The notes beneath the pieces were generated by a model. It saw only the letters and a list, made by a program, of their open reading frames with translations. It did no database searches and was not told the origin of the DNA. From Bacteroidales bacterium (GTDB lineage: Bacteria > Bacteroidota > Bacteroidia > Bacteroidales > WCHB1-69): a stretch of DNA of 22,025 bases. Position numbers and translations under genes: made by a program. This document shows, one piece after another, positions 15,771 through 22,025 of this stretch; the stretch's first letter is position 1; each line of letters starts with the position of its first letter. Location: NCBI GenBank assembly GCA_016285615.1, contig JAEERB010000024.1, positions 1 to 22,025 on the forward strand, in the 5' to 3' direction.

Positions 15771-16265
15771 ATGACCGATTTTGCCGCCATTGATTTCGAA
15801 GCCGCCAATGCCAAGCCTACCAGCGTATGTAGTGTGGGGGTTGTCGTTGTGCGCGGCGGCGTCATTGTCGATAGTTTCTACAGTTTGATCCATCCTGAGC
15901 CAAACTACTACCACTGGTATTGTAGCAAAGTGCATGGTTTGTCGCGTGCCGACACCGACACGGCGCCGATTTTTCCTGAGGTGTGGGCCCAAATTGCCCC
16001 GAAGATTGAAGGGCTGCCGTTAGTGGCGCATAACAGCATGTATGACGAAGGTTGCCTGAAGGCGGTGTTCCGGATGTATCAGATGGATTATCCTGATTAT
16101 CAGTTCTATTGCACTTGCAAAGCGGCTCGTCGTTATTTTGGCAAGGAGCTCCCTAATCATCAGTTGCACACCGTGTCGGAGGCCTGTGGTTACCATCTGG
16201 CCAATCACCACCACGCTTTAGCCGACGCCGAAGCCTGCGCCAGCATCGCGCTGAAGATATTGTAA
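15771..16265 (+). CDS. DEDDh 3'-5' exonuclease, DnaQ-like
   Basis: The 164-residue protein is a single exonuclease domain with all three motifs: ExoI IDFEAAN (Asp8, Glu10), ExoII AHNSMYDEG (Asp92), and ExoIII HHALADAEA (His147, Asp152). It hydrolyses nucleotides from 3' ends of DNA or RNA in the cytoplasm with two metal ions. The lack of further domains fits small stand-alone DnaQ/RNase T/epsilon-like proteins used in repair. It is too short to be assigned to one of them. It is monocistronic, with its own -7 box, and is convergent with the next gene (2-nt gap between stops), with no visible terminator between. Confidence 0.9.
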   Translation: MTDFAAIDFEAANAKPTSVCSVGVVVVRGGVIVDSFYSLIHPEPNYYHWYCSKVHGLSRADTDTAPIFPEVWAQIAPKIEGLPLVAHNSMYDEGCLKAVFRMYQMDYPDYQFYCTCKAARRYFGKELPNHQLHTVSEACGYHLANHHHALADAEACASIALKIL

Positions 16266-16267
16266 CG

Positions 16268-17068
16268 TTAGTAATACAATCCTAATTGTTTGGCAGAATC
16301 CCAATCAATCTCTGGGTATTCGTGATAGTTGTATGTGTTTCGAGGATTGTGAAGCATAGCATCTTCGGGAGATATTTCCCATGAGGTGCCTTGATCGGAG
16401 GTTGCGTCCCAAAGATCTTTATCATTGATGTGAAGATATAGCCATTCGCCTTCGTTTTTCTTGAATAGAGCAGGCTTGCACCAAGCTTTCACCGAGTGGG
16501 AGTAGAGCGACCAGATGGTGTCAATCAGTTCATAGAATTTTTGGCGTTTGATGCCGCAAGGGAAGGTTATGGCGTAGCGATTTTCGGATAGCTTCCAGAG
16601 GAGGGGAAGGTTTTCAGAAAGATTGTCACACTCGGTATCGACATAATTGAAAAGGATGCCATCCAGTTGCTCCAAGTCTGACACTGATTCAATCAAAATG
16701 ACCGTGTCGCTGTCAATGGGATTCTTCAGTCGTTCTTCGCGTAGCAGGGTTTCCACTCGCATTTTTTCCTCTTTGGGGTCAAATGTAAGTGTACTTAGGG
16801 TAGACCATCCCTTCCGTTGGGCTAATCGGTGAATTTCTGAGCGGAAGCTAATCCCAGCAAACACTACTATGAATAGCAGTAAAACACTCCCTTTTAGCGA
16901 AAATCCGTTAGCCTTGACAAAGAAGTCGACCGCTGCTGCTAGCATAGCTATGGCCACTATGATGAAAATAACCATGTCGAAGCGAAGTTGTGCCTTCTGC
17001 TGTTCTTCTATTGACATGTTCATCCGCTTTTTGCGATTTTGGATTCTCTTCTTTTGGAGGCTGTTCAT
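16268..17068 (-). CDS. Two-TM membrane protein of unknown function
   Basis: I do not recognise this 266-residue protein. It has a short, very basic N-terminus (residues 6-16: KKRIQNRKKRM), two hydrophobic helices (about 32-52 and 60-76), and a C-terminal soluble domain of about 190 residues with mixed alpha/beta character, ending in PEIDWDSAKQLGLYY. The basic N-terminus and short linker predict that both ends face the cytoplasm. I take the ATG at 17066-17068. A TTG at 17087-17089 opens the frame earlier, but it is part of the -7 promoter box. The gene is transcribed alone and diverges from the WYL regulator. Confidence 0.75.
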   Translation of the reverse strand: MNSLQKKRIQNRKKRMNMSIEEQQKAQLRFDMVIFIIVAIAMLAAAVDFFVKANGFSLKGSVLLLFIVVFAGISFRSEIHRLAQRKGWSTLSTLTFDPKEEKMRVETLLREERLKNPIDSDTVILIESVSDLEQLDGILFNYVDTECDNLSENLPLLWKLSENRYAITFPCGIKRQKFYELIDTIWSLYSHSVKAWCKPALFKKNEGEWLYLHINDKDLWDATSDQGTSWEISPEDAMLHNPRNTYNYHEYPEIDWDSAKQLGLYY

Positions 17069-17086
17069 TTTGCTGTGATTGGATGG

Positions 17087-17094
17087 CAAAAATA
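17087..17094 (-). promoter_or_regulatory. -7 box for the two-TM protein gene
   Basis: TATTTTTG on the minus strand matches TAnnTTTG and lies 18 bp before the chosen ATG. Its final TTG is the false upstream start. Confidence 0.5.
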
Positions 17095-17174
17095 GAGAAA
17101 AATTGTTCCATGAGACAAATCAGATGTAAAATTTTATTGTGCTGATATATTGACTGTTACAATATAATTTAAGG

Positions 17175-17197
17175 GGTATGCATTATTTTTGCATACC
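17175..17197. promoter_or_regulatory. Palindrome upstream of the WYL operon, possible operator
   Basis: ggtatgca (17175-17182) and tgcatacc (17190-17197) are perfect inverted repeats with a 7-bp spacer. They end 7 bp before the -7 box of the WYL regulator gene. The site covers the spacer and -33 region, where a bound dimer would block polymerase, so self-repression by the WYL protein is a natural guess. Confidence 0.5.
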
Positions 17198-17204
17198 TTC
17201 TTTT

Positions 17205-17212
17205 TATCTTTG
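17205..17212 (+). promoter_or_regulatory. -7 box of the WYL-MBL-nuclease operon
   Basis: TATCTTTG on the plus strand matches TAnnTTTG exactly, the same box as in front of the LytTR gene. The ATG at 17231 follows 18 bp later. No -33 TTTG stands at the usual spacing; the nearest, 17188-17191, is too close. The promoter may therefore need activation. Confidence 0.6.
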
Positions 17213-17230
17213 CACAAAATTCAAAAAACA

Positions 17231-18145
17231 ATGGTTACAGACACTTACCAACGCTATTTATGGCTTTTGAACACTTTGTTAAGATGCAAACGGCTTACAT
17301 TTAAAGAGATTGCCGAAAAATGGGACAATTCATCTCTCAATAATGATGGCAAACCGCTGAAATTGAGGACTTTCCATTTGCACAAGACGGCTATTCAAGA
17401 TTTGTTTAACATTACCATTTCATGTGATGCTGCTGCGGGTTATGTCTATTACATAGATGAGAAGGCGAGTGAGCAAGCCGATTCGGCGCAGCGTTGGATG
17501 CTCAATTCGTTCAATGTTGGCACATTAGTACGTGATGCCCGTGCCATGCGCGACAAGGTTTTGTTGGAAGAGATACCAGGCGGAACACAATATTTGGAAA
17601 CCATCATCGAGGCATTAAAGGAGTGCAGCGAACTGGAAGTGCTGTACCGCCGTCATGGAGAGAGTGAAACCAGAATCTTTCATTGTCAGCCCTATTGTTT
17701 GAAGGTTTATAACCAACATTGGTATTTGTTGGGCAAGTTATCAGAATTGAATGCGATTCGTCCGCTGGCTTTGGATAGGATGCTCAACGTCAGCAATATG
17801 GGTGTTAAGTTCAAATACCCCGAAGATTTTTCGCCCGCCGATTATTATCATTATGCTGTCGGCATCTTTGTAAATGAAGAAAAGCAGCCGCAAAGGGTGG
17901 TGCTTCGGGCATATAAAGAACGAGTTCCCTATTTGCGTGCGCTGCCTATTCATCATTCGCAAAAGGAAATCAATACAACCGCCGACTATTCCGACTTTGA
18001 CTATTGGCTTTGTGAGTCGCCTGATTTACTGCGCGAAATATTGTCGCGGGGTTCCTCTGTTGAGGTGCTGGAGCCGGTATCATTAAGAAATGAAGTGAAA
18101 GGCGCCATCGTATCTATGTTGGATTTGTATAGAAAGAAAAATTAA
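17231..18145 (+). CDS. WYL-domain transcriptional regulator
   Basis: The 304-residue protein has an N-terminal winged-helix region (about 1-60; LTFKEIAEKW at 22-31) and a WYL domain at about 115-215, whose signature HWYLLGK is at 163-169, preceded by YCLKVYNQ. A C-terminal WCX-like extension follows (about 220-300). WYL domains bind nucleic acids or nucleotide ligands and are frequent regulators of phage defence and DNA-damage genes. I chose the ATG at 17231. The frame also opens at a TTG (17189), but that lies upstream of the -7 box at 17205-17212. It heads an operon: 12 nt to the MBL gene and 12 nt from that to the nuclease. A palindrome at 17175-17197 may be its operator. Confidence 0.87.
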   Translation: MVTDTYQRYLWLLNTLLRCKRLTFKEIAEKWDNSSLNNDGKPLKLRTFHLHKTAIQDLFNITISCDAAAGYVYYIDEKASEQADSAQRWMLNSFNVGTLVRDARAMRDKVLLEEIPGGTQYLETIIEALKECSELEVLYRRHGESETRIFHCQPYCLKVYNQHWYLLGKLSELNAIRPLALDRMLNVSNMGVKFKYPEDFSPADYYHYAVGIFVNEEKQPQRVVLRAYKERVPYLRALPIHHSQKEINTTADYSDFDYWLCESPDLLREILSRGSSVEVLEPVSLRNEVKGAIVSMLDLYRKKN

Positions 18146-18157
18146 AAATAGAGATTT

Positions 18158-19486
18158 ATGAAGAAACAAGAGAAAAAGGTGAACATTACGGTTCATCGTG
18201 GGTTGGAACAGATTGGCGGCTGTATTACTGAGATCAGCACGGCCACCAGTCGTGTGTTTATCGACATGGGGCAAAATCTGCCGGGACAAGGTGAGAAGAC
18301 CACTCCAGAGCAGGACCAAGAGATGGTGGAGGGCTTGTTTGCAAAGAATCGCAAGCAGCACGAAGCAGTGTTTTATACCCATGCGCATGAGGATCATGTG
18401 GGCCTGTTCCGTTATGTGCCCGACGAAATTCCGCAGTATATCGGGCATGGCGGCTATGATCTTTTGATGGAGAAGTATCAAGTGCTCAGGGAGGGGCATA
18501 AGATGAACTTGGAGAATAGACGAAAACGTGCCGAAAAGGGAATTGATACCTTCGACAGCATGATGGAGAGTGCGATGATTAAAATTATTGAGAAGGATGA
18601 TGAACTGCTTCGGAAATTGCAAAATTTCAATATTTGGGAGCGTCCCAAGCCGCATGCAGTTCCTAAAACTCTGAGTGTGGGCGACATACGCATCACGCCG
18701 TTCTTCAATTGCCACTCCATCTACGATTCGTACATGTTTCTCATAGAGGCCGGCGGTCAACGCATTTGGCACATGGGCGACTATCGTGAGCACGGCTACA
18801 TGGGCAAGGGACTTGTGCCCACGCTCAAGCGTTATGCTACTGATATTGATATTTTGATTACCGAGGGCACGCTGCTGGGATATGAGGCGAAATGTATGCA
18901 CGAACGCGAGGTTTCGCGCAAGATGGCATGTGTGATGGATGCGTTCAGATATGTAGTTGTATTAGCCTCTGCCACAGATGTTGAGCGATTGGCATCCATT
19001 AACTCGGCTGCCCAAAAGGTTAAAAAGGATTTGTATATTTGCAGCGAATATATGAAGCGTACCATGCGGATTTTCACCCGTGAGGCTGAACTTTCAAAAG
19101 GCTTGTTTGAGTTTCATCCCAAGTTTGTCTCGAGAAACAGTCCCAAGGTGATAGCCTCAATGCGCAAGAAAGGTTTTGTGTTGGTGGCGGGCGCGTATAA
19201 TGCCTCATTGGCGTATCATATCTGCGAAGGACTCAATCCTTCCGAGGTGCTGTTCATCTATTCCACTTGGCCCGGCTATTATCAGATTCCCGAGCAAGAA
19301 CAACTCAATTCCAACTATGCGGACTTCCGCGACATGTTTTCTGGGGGCACTCCTTTTTCTAATGTGTTAGATATCCACACCTCAGGCCACGCAGACAGAG
19401 CAACGATAAAGAAAGTTGTCGAAATTGTTAATGCTAAAGAAGTTATATGCATTCATAAGGATGTGGAAACGGAAATGTTATTTTAA
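18158..19486 (+). CDS. RNase J-like MBL-fold/beta-CASP hydrolase
   Basis: The 442-residue protein has the metallo-beta-lactamase core: HAHEDH at 75-80, HSIYDSY with His186, and HMGDYRE with Asp208. It continues with TEGT (235-238), a beta-CASP-like region (about 240-400), HTSGHAD (407-413) and a last IHKD (His433). These are the metal-binding motifs of RNase J and CPSF73-type RNA hydrolases. Unlike RNase J there is no clear C-terminal dimerisation domain. A charged helical insert occupies residues 100-165 of the MBL core, between the HxHxDH motif and His186. It is probably an RNA or nucleotide processing enzyme in the cytoplasm. Its place between a WYL regulator and a PD-(D/E)XK nuclease suggests a defence or RNA-repair role rather than general mRNA decay. 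Confidence 0.85.
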   Translation: MKKQEKKVNITVHRGLEQIGGCITEISTATSRVFIDMGQNLPGQGEKTTPEQDQEMVEGLFAKNRKQHEAVFYTHAHEDHVGLFRYVPDEIPQYIGHGGYDLLMEKYQVLREGHKMNLENRRKRAEKGIDTFDSMMESAMIKIIEKDDELLRKLQNFNIWERPKPHAVPKTLSVGDIRITPFFNCHSIYDSYMFLIEAGGQRIWHMGDYREHGYMGKGLVPTLKRYATDIDILITEGTLLGYEAKCMHEREVSRKMACVMDAFRYVVVLASATDVERLASINSAAQKVKKDLYICSEYMKRTMRIFTREAELSKGLFEFHPKFVSRNSPKVIASMRKKGFVLVAGAYNASLAYHICEGLNPSEVLFIYSTWPGYYQIPEQEQLNSNYADFRDMFSGGTPFSNVLDIHTSGHADRATIKKVVEIVNAKEVICIHKDVETEMLF

Positions 19487-19498
19487 AATAATACAGTT

Positions 19499-20344
19499 AT
19501 GAAAGAAATGAGTTACAAAAAATTTAAAGAGATTGTACAAAAATATCTTGGTGAAAACTATAATGAGATGCCCTATTATGGTAAGTGGCGAGATAAAGAT
19601 AAACCGCATATTTTGAAAGTTGACGGCTCATCAAAATCACAAAGATTGGCTATAATTAAAGATAAGAATTTGATACCAATTGTGAAAGAATGTGAATGGC
19701 CGAAGAATTATAAATTACACCCTAATGCGCACCATCTGAATTCTTCCCAGATCATGTGTTATAATTTCTTTAGACTTTTAATTGAGGAAGGCAAATTAAA
19801 GGATGTGTTGAAGGAATATTGTGATGAGTTAAGTGAAGAGATAGATAAATATGAATTTGAATATGAGCCTGATAAAAAGGAAGGTACCAATTTTGATTTT
19901 TATTGTAGGTCTGGAAATGTTGAAGTTAAGTGCGAAATAAAATATATAGAGGAAGCGTTTACCCGAAAAACCAACAGCAAAAGATTAGAAGCGAGAGAGA
20001 TTTTATATAAAGAGAGGATTGAAAAGAATCCCTTGTTTAAATCCATAGATGTTGCAGATGCTATAAATCATGAATATCAGTTGTTTAGAAATGCGTTAAG
20101 TGCTGGTAATATTGGTAAAATAAGATCGTATGTCTTATTTATTTGTCCAAAGGATCGTAAAAACTTAGAAGAGCAATATTTGCAATTTGAGGAGAAATGT
20201 TTGAATAAGAGTAAGTTTGTGCAATTTGTTTATTGGGAAGATTTGATTTGTAGTGCGAAGCAAAAAGGTGTTAATGTTGATGATTTTTGGAAAAGATATT
20301 TTGGTTGGAAAAATGATAATATTACATCCCATTGTTTGCGTTAA
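19499..20344 (+). CDS. PD-(D/E)XK restriction endonuclease-like protein
   Basis: The 281-residue protein has a HxxNSSQ stretch (HHLNSSQIMCYNFFRLL, 79-93) and, after an acidic linker, TNFDFYCRSGNVEVKCEIKY (130-149). Asp133 with Glu142-x-Lys144 makes a D-(x)n-ExK nuclease site. A second E-I-K (146-148) follows. It resembles the group I know by the label PGN_0703-type putative restriction endonuclease; the label is from memory. The start ATG is 12 nt after the MBL gene. No methyltransferase is near, so it is not a classical restriction-modification unit. A 120-nt sample (19501-19620) has 35 G+C (29%), far below the genes upstream, which points to separate acquisition. Confidence 0.75.
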   Translation: MKEMSYKKFKEIVQKYLGENYNEMPYYGKWRDKDKPHILKVDGSSKSQRLAIIKDKNLIPIVKECEWPKNYKLHPNAHHLNSSQIMCYNFFRLLIEEGKLKDVLKEYCDELSEEIDKYEFEYEPDKKEGTNFDFYCRSGNVEVKCEIKYIEEAFTRKTNSKRLEAREILYKERIEKNPLFKSIDVADAINHEYQLFRNALSAGNIGKIRSYVLFICPKDRKNLEEQYLQFEEKCLNKSKFVQFVYWEDLICSAKQKGVNVDDFWKRYFGWKNDNITSHCLR

Positions 20345-20417
20345 AAATGCAGACGATGTTCTAACCAGAAGAAAATATTTAAAAATAGTTGATTTACATA
20401 TTTTTATAAAATTATAA
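20313..20417 (+). CDS. Possible 34-codon frame overlapping the nuclease end
   Basis: An ATG at 20313-20315 opens a frame (MIILHPIVCVKNADDV...) ending with TAA at 20415-20417. It overlaps the last 32 nt of the nuclease gene. Re-reading one base at 20414 would join it to the next frame (IKKIDLGIATDED), so it may be the lost N-terminus of the protein at 20429-20848. Evidence is only frame geometry. Confidence 0.25.
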   Translation: MIILHPIVCVKNADDVLTRRKYLKIVDLHIFIKL

Positions 20418-20428
20418 AAAAGATTGAT

Positions 20429-20848
20429 TTGGGAATAGCCACTGATGAAGATGTTTTCGAGGAGGCCATCAGTCAGATTAAGAATTATATATACGCATTT
20501 AAAATAACTTGTAACAATAAAAGTTTCATATTAGATTCTTTTCATGGAACATCCGGATGTTTGTGTTGTAAAGGTATTGAACCAAATGCATGGGGTAGGT
20601 ATTATCATAATTACAAAGAATTAAGAAGAATTGCAGAAATTTTTCCTATTTGGGATGAATGGGATAATTTGGATATAAAAGTCAAAGCAGATATGATGAT
20701 GGATCAGCATACGGGAGAAGAGTATATAGAAGATCTTTATGCTCTAAAAAATGATAGGGATCCGTTATTTTATTATTTAGCAAACTTTTGGCGGAATTTA
20801 TTTGAGCAAGAAAAGGTGAAAAAGAATAAAGAAAAAAATACACAATAG
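20429..20848 (+). pseudogene. Hypothetical protein lacking a proper start, probably broken
   Basis: The open frame runs from a stop at 20390-20392 to the stop at 20846-20848. No ATG or GTG occurs early in it; the first usable codon is a TTG at 20429, giving 139 residues. The first in-frame ATG would remove most of the protein. The sequence reads as coding (acidic, with conserved-looking SFHGTSGCLCCKG and FYYLANFWRNLFEQEK), and its C-terminus is lysine-rich. I recognise no family. A single-base change near 20414 would fuse it to the small frame at 20313-20417, making one protein of about 180 residues, so I lean to a frameshifted remnant. It is AT-rich like the nuclease gene upstream. Confidence 0.45.
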
Positions 20849-20880
20849 ACAATTGTTAAATTATTTAGAATCAAAATATT

Positions 20881-21091
20881 ATGAATTTATTTGTAGAACC
20901 AAAGACGAAGATCCTTGAAGATGGATCGGTAAAAATTAATGTCCATGCAATCACTCCAAAGTACATAAACAATCATATCAAGATTCTTGAATCCATTGGT
21001 AATCTGAATATTGACGAGGTTTTTGATTGATGAGAAGTTTCGCAATGCTGAAATCGCAAAATGGAAGGCACTGAGCGAAATCATCGGGTAA
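20881..21091 (+). pseudogene. Small hypothetical gene broken by a +1 frameshift
   Basis: An ATG at 20881 gives 49 codons (MNLFVEPKTKILEDGSVK...) ending at the TGA 21028-21030. Directly at that point the next frame goes on with DEKFRNAEIAKWKALSEIIG and a TAA at 21089-21091. Removing one T at 21027-21028 joins both into a single 70-residue protein. The joined sequence reads smoothly (IDEVF-DDEKF). I know no family for it. It sits alone in the 333-bp gap between two AT-rich genes. A sequencing error in the T would give the same picture. Confidence 0.45.
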
Positions 21092-21181
21092 AAACTGCTG
21101 CTGTATTAATGTTTTTCTCATCTTTGACTTGCATTATAAGAAAGGGAACCATATTATTATAAACCAATTAAATATTGAAAC

Positions 21182-21877
21182 ATGAGCAACACTTCAATTG
21201 GACCAGCTCGAAAGGGTAGTAAAATGCAAATGCAAAATATAGCTTCAACTAAAAATCATCAACAATTAAATAGATTGTTAGGTGATACCCTTGAATGGAT
21301 TTCTCCATGTAAAAAACTGGGTTACAGAGAATTTCAATTAAATAATCCGGAATTAGGTAAAAGATTAGGTATCCCTAATGGAGTTTTTAAAGATTTTTTG
21401 CCATCACGACAACCCCAATGGGATGGTATTGCATTAGGAAAAGAGACAAAAACATTATTTTTATTTGAAGCAAAATCTCATAAGGGTGAATTTTGTCCTA
21501 GAAAAAAAGGAACAAATGAGAATAATAATCGTCAGATAGAGAGTTCCATTCAGTGTATAGCAAATAAATTTATTGAGCCATCTGAATGGGAAACTCATAG
21601 TAAAATGTGGTGTGAAAAGTACTATCAAATAGCTAATAGGATAGCATTTAGTGATAAAATGCTAGAACTATGTTCAGATAATACAAAATACAAAAATGTC
21701 ATTTTAGTTTTTTTGAATTTTGTTAACGATACTACATGGGGAAACAAGATGGTGAAAACAGAAGAAGAGTGGGATTGTCACTATGAACAGATATTTGAAA
21801 AAATGGGAATAAAACAATCTTTTCCCCAATTAGAAAAATCAGGTATCCGAATAGTAAATTTTGATTTGAAGAAATAA
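21182..21877 (+). CDS. Second PD-(D/E)XK nuclease-like protein
   Basis: The 231-residue protein contains SRQPQWDGIALG (75-86) and TLFLFEAKSH (91-100). Asp81 and Glu96-x-Lys98 make a PD-(D/E)XK nuclease core, as in many uncharacterised proteins with the W-D-G...E-A-K pattern. Glu38 in GDTLEW could be the helix acid of the fold. It is not similar to the nuclease at 19499-20344. No partner methylase is seen, so it may be an orphan restriction-like or defence nuclease. The ATG at 21182 is used, but an in-frame ATG at 21224 (MQMQNIAS) is possible. It ends 1 nt before the metallophosphoesterase ATG, so the two may share a transcript. Composition is AT-rich. Confidence 0.7.
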   Translation: MSNTSIGPARKGSKMQMQNIASTKNHQQLNRLLGDTLEWISPCKKLGYREFQLNNPELGKRLGIPNGVFKDFLPSRQPQWDGIALGKETKTLFLFEAKSHKGEFCPRKKGTNENNNRQIESSIQCIANKFIEPSEWETHSKMWCEKYYQIANRIAFSDKMLELCSDNTKYKNVILVFLNFVNDTTWGNKMVKTEEEWDCHYEQIFEKMGIKQSFPQLEKSGIRIVNFDLKK

Positions 21878-21878
21878 A

Positions 21879-22025
21879 ATGACCCTTCTTCATCTCTCTG
21901 ACACGCACGGTCATCATCGGCGGCTGACAAATTTGCCACAGGCTGATGTGGTGGTCCATTCGGGCGACATTACCGAGAATGGCACAGAGCGGGAAGCCCT
22001 CGACTTTCTAGAGTGGTTCTGCGAT
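21879..22025 (+). CDS. Metallophosphoesterase, N-terminus only, cut at right edge
   Basis: The first 49 residues read MTLLHLSDTHGHH and VVVHSGDITENG. These are the first two metal motifs (DxH and GD) of calcineurin-like phosphoesterases, of the small YfcE-like or class III type. GC is higher than in the genes before it, so it marks the return to chromosomal DNA. It starts 1 nt after the preceding nuclease-like gene. Confidence 0.8.
   Translation, partial: MTLLHLSDTHGHHRRLTNLPQADVVVHSGDITENGTEREALDFLEWFCD

Noticed and set aside
18083..18901. A 272-codon open frame antisense to the WYL and MBL genes
   Set aside because: It covers two genes with clear domain motifs on the other strand and has no recognisable motif or promoter.
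20416..20422. An A-AAA-AAG slippery heptamer, possible programmed -1 frameshift
   Set aside because: The TAA of the upstream mini-frame (20415-20417) comes before the slip could occur, so the heptamer cannot serve that frame.
1..22025. CRISPR array, tRNA or rRNA genes
   Set aside because: No regularly spaced direct repeats and no cloverleaf-like stretch were seen on either strand.

Overview
The window looks like a chromosomal stretch from a Bacteroidales bacterium, most likely a Prevotella-type gut or oral anaerobe. The grounds are the gene families (metal-type KdsA, UxuA, an RprY-like regulator, RHS tip cassettes), the repeated Bacteroidetes -7 promoter box TAnnTTTG in front of at least six genes, the absence of strong Shine-Dalgarno sites, and mid GC in the housekeeping genes. 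No rRNA, tRNA or CRISPR array was seen.

Layout. (1) 1-1757, minus strand: a polymorphic-toxin graveyard or cassette array. It holds an RHS core fragment running off the left edge, a lipoprotein that is the likely immunity protein, and a displaced RHS tip carrying a JAB-metallopeptidase-like toxin domain. The two RHS cores share 146 bp at about 88% identity. (2) 1758-2291: intergenic, with an 18-bp perfect inverted repeat, nested hairpins and the N-terminal remnant of an IS982-type transposase. (3) 8062-2292, minus strand: a four-gene envelope operon (membrane LytTR regulator, kdsA, LTA-synthase-like membrane phosphotransferase, membrane-anchored GH5-like glycosidase) behind one recognisable promoter. 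(4) 8289-12258: long-chain acyl-CoA ligase, a convergent RlmL-type rRNA methyltransferase (their stop codons share one CTAG), and an orphan RprY-like response regulator followed by a strong bidirectional terminator. (5) 15647-12325, minus strand: PA14-metallophosphoesterase, mannonate dehydratase uxuA and a small acyltransferase. (6) 15771-17068: a DEDDh exonuclease and a convergent two-TM protein of unknown function. (7) 17231-20344, plus strand: a tight three-gene operon of a WYL regulator, an RNase J-like MBL/beta-CASP hydrolase and a PD-(D/E)XK nuclease. Its promoter overlaps no coding sequence and sits next to a palindrome. (8) 20345-21877: AT-rich accessory DNA with two broken or oddly started genes and a second, unrelated PD-(D/E)XK-like protein. 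(9) From 21879: a metallophosphoesterase, cut by the right edge, whose GC returns to the chromosomal level.

The best candidate for an undescribed system is region 7-8: a ligand- or nucleic-acid-sensing WYL regulator, an RNA-type metallo-hydrolase and a restriction-like nuclease with 12-nt spacers. The base composition drops sharply exactly where the nuclease begins. The second candidate is the orphan RHS-JAB toxin and its lipoprotein partner. Everything here is read by eye from sequence; no database search was run.
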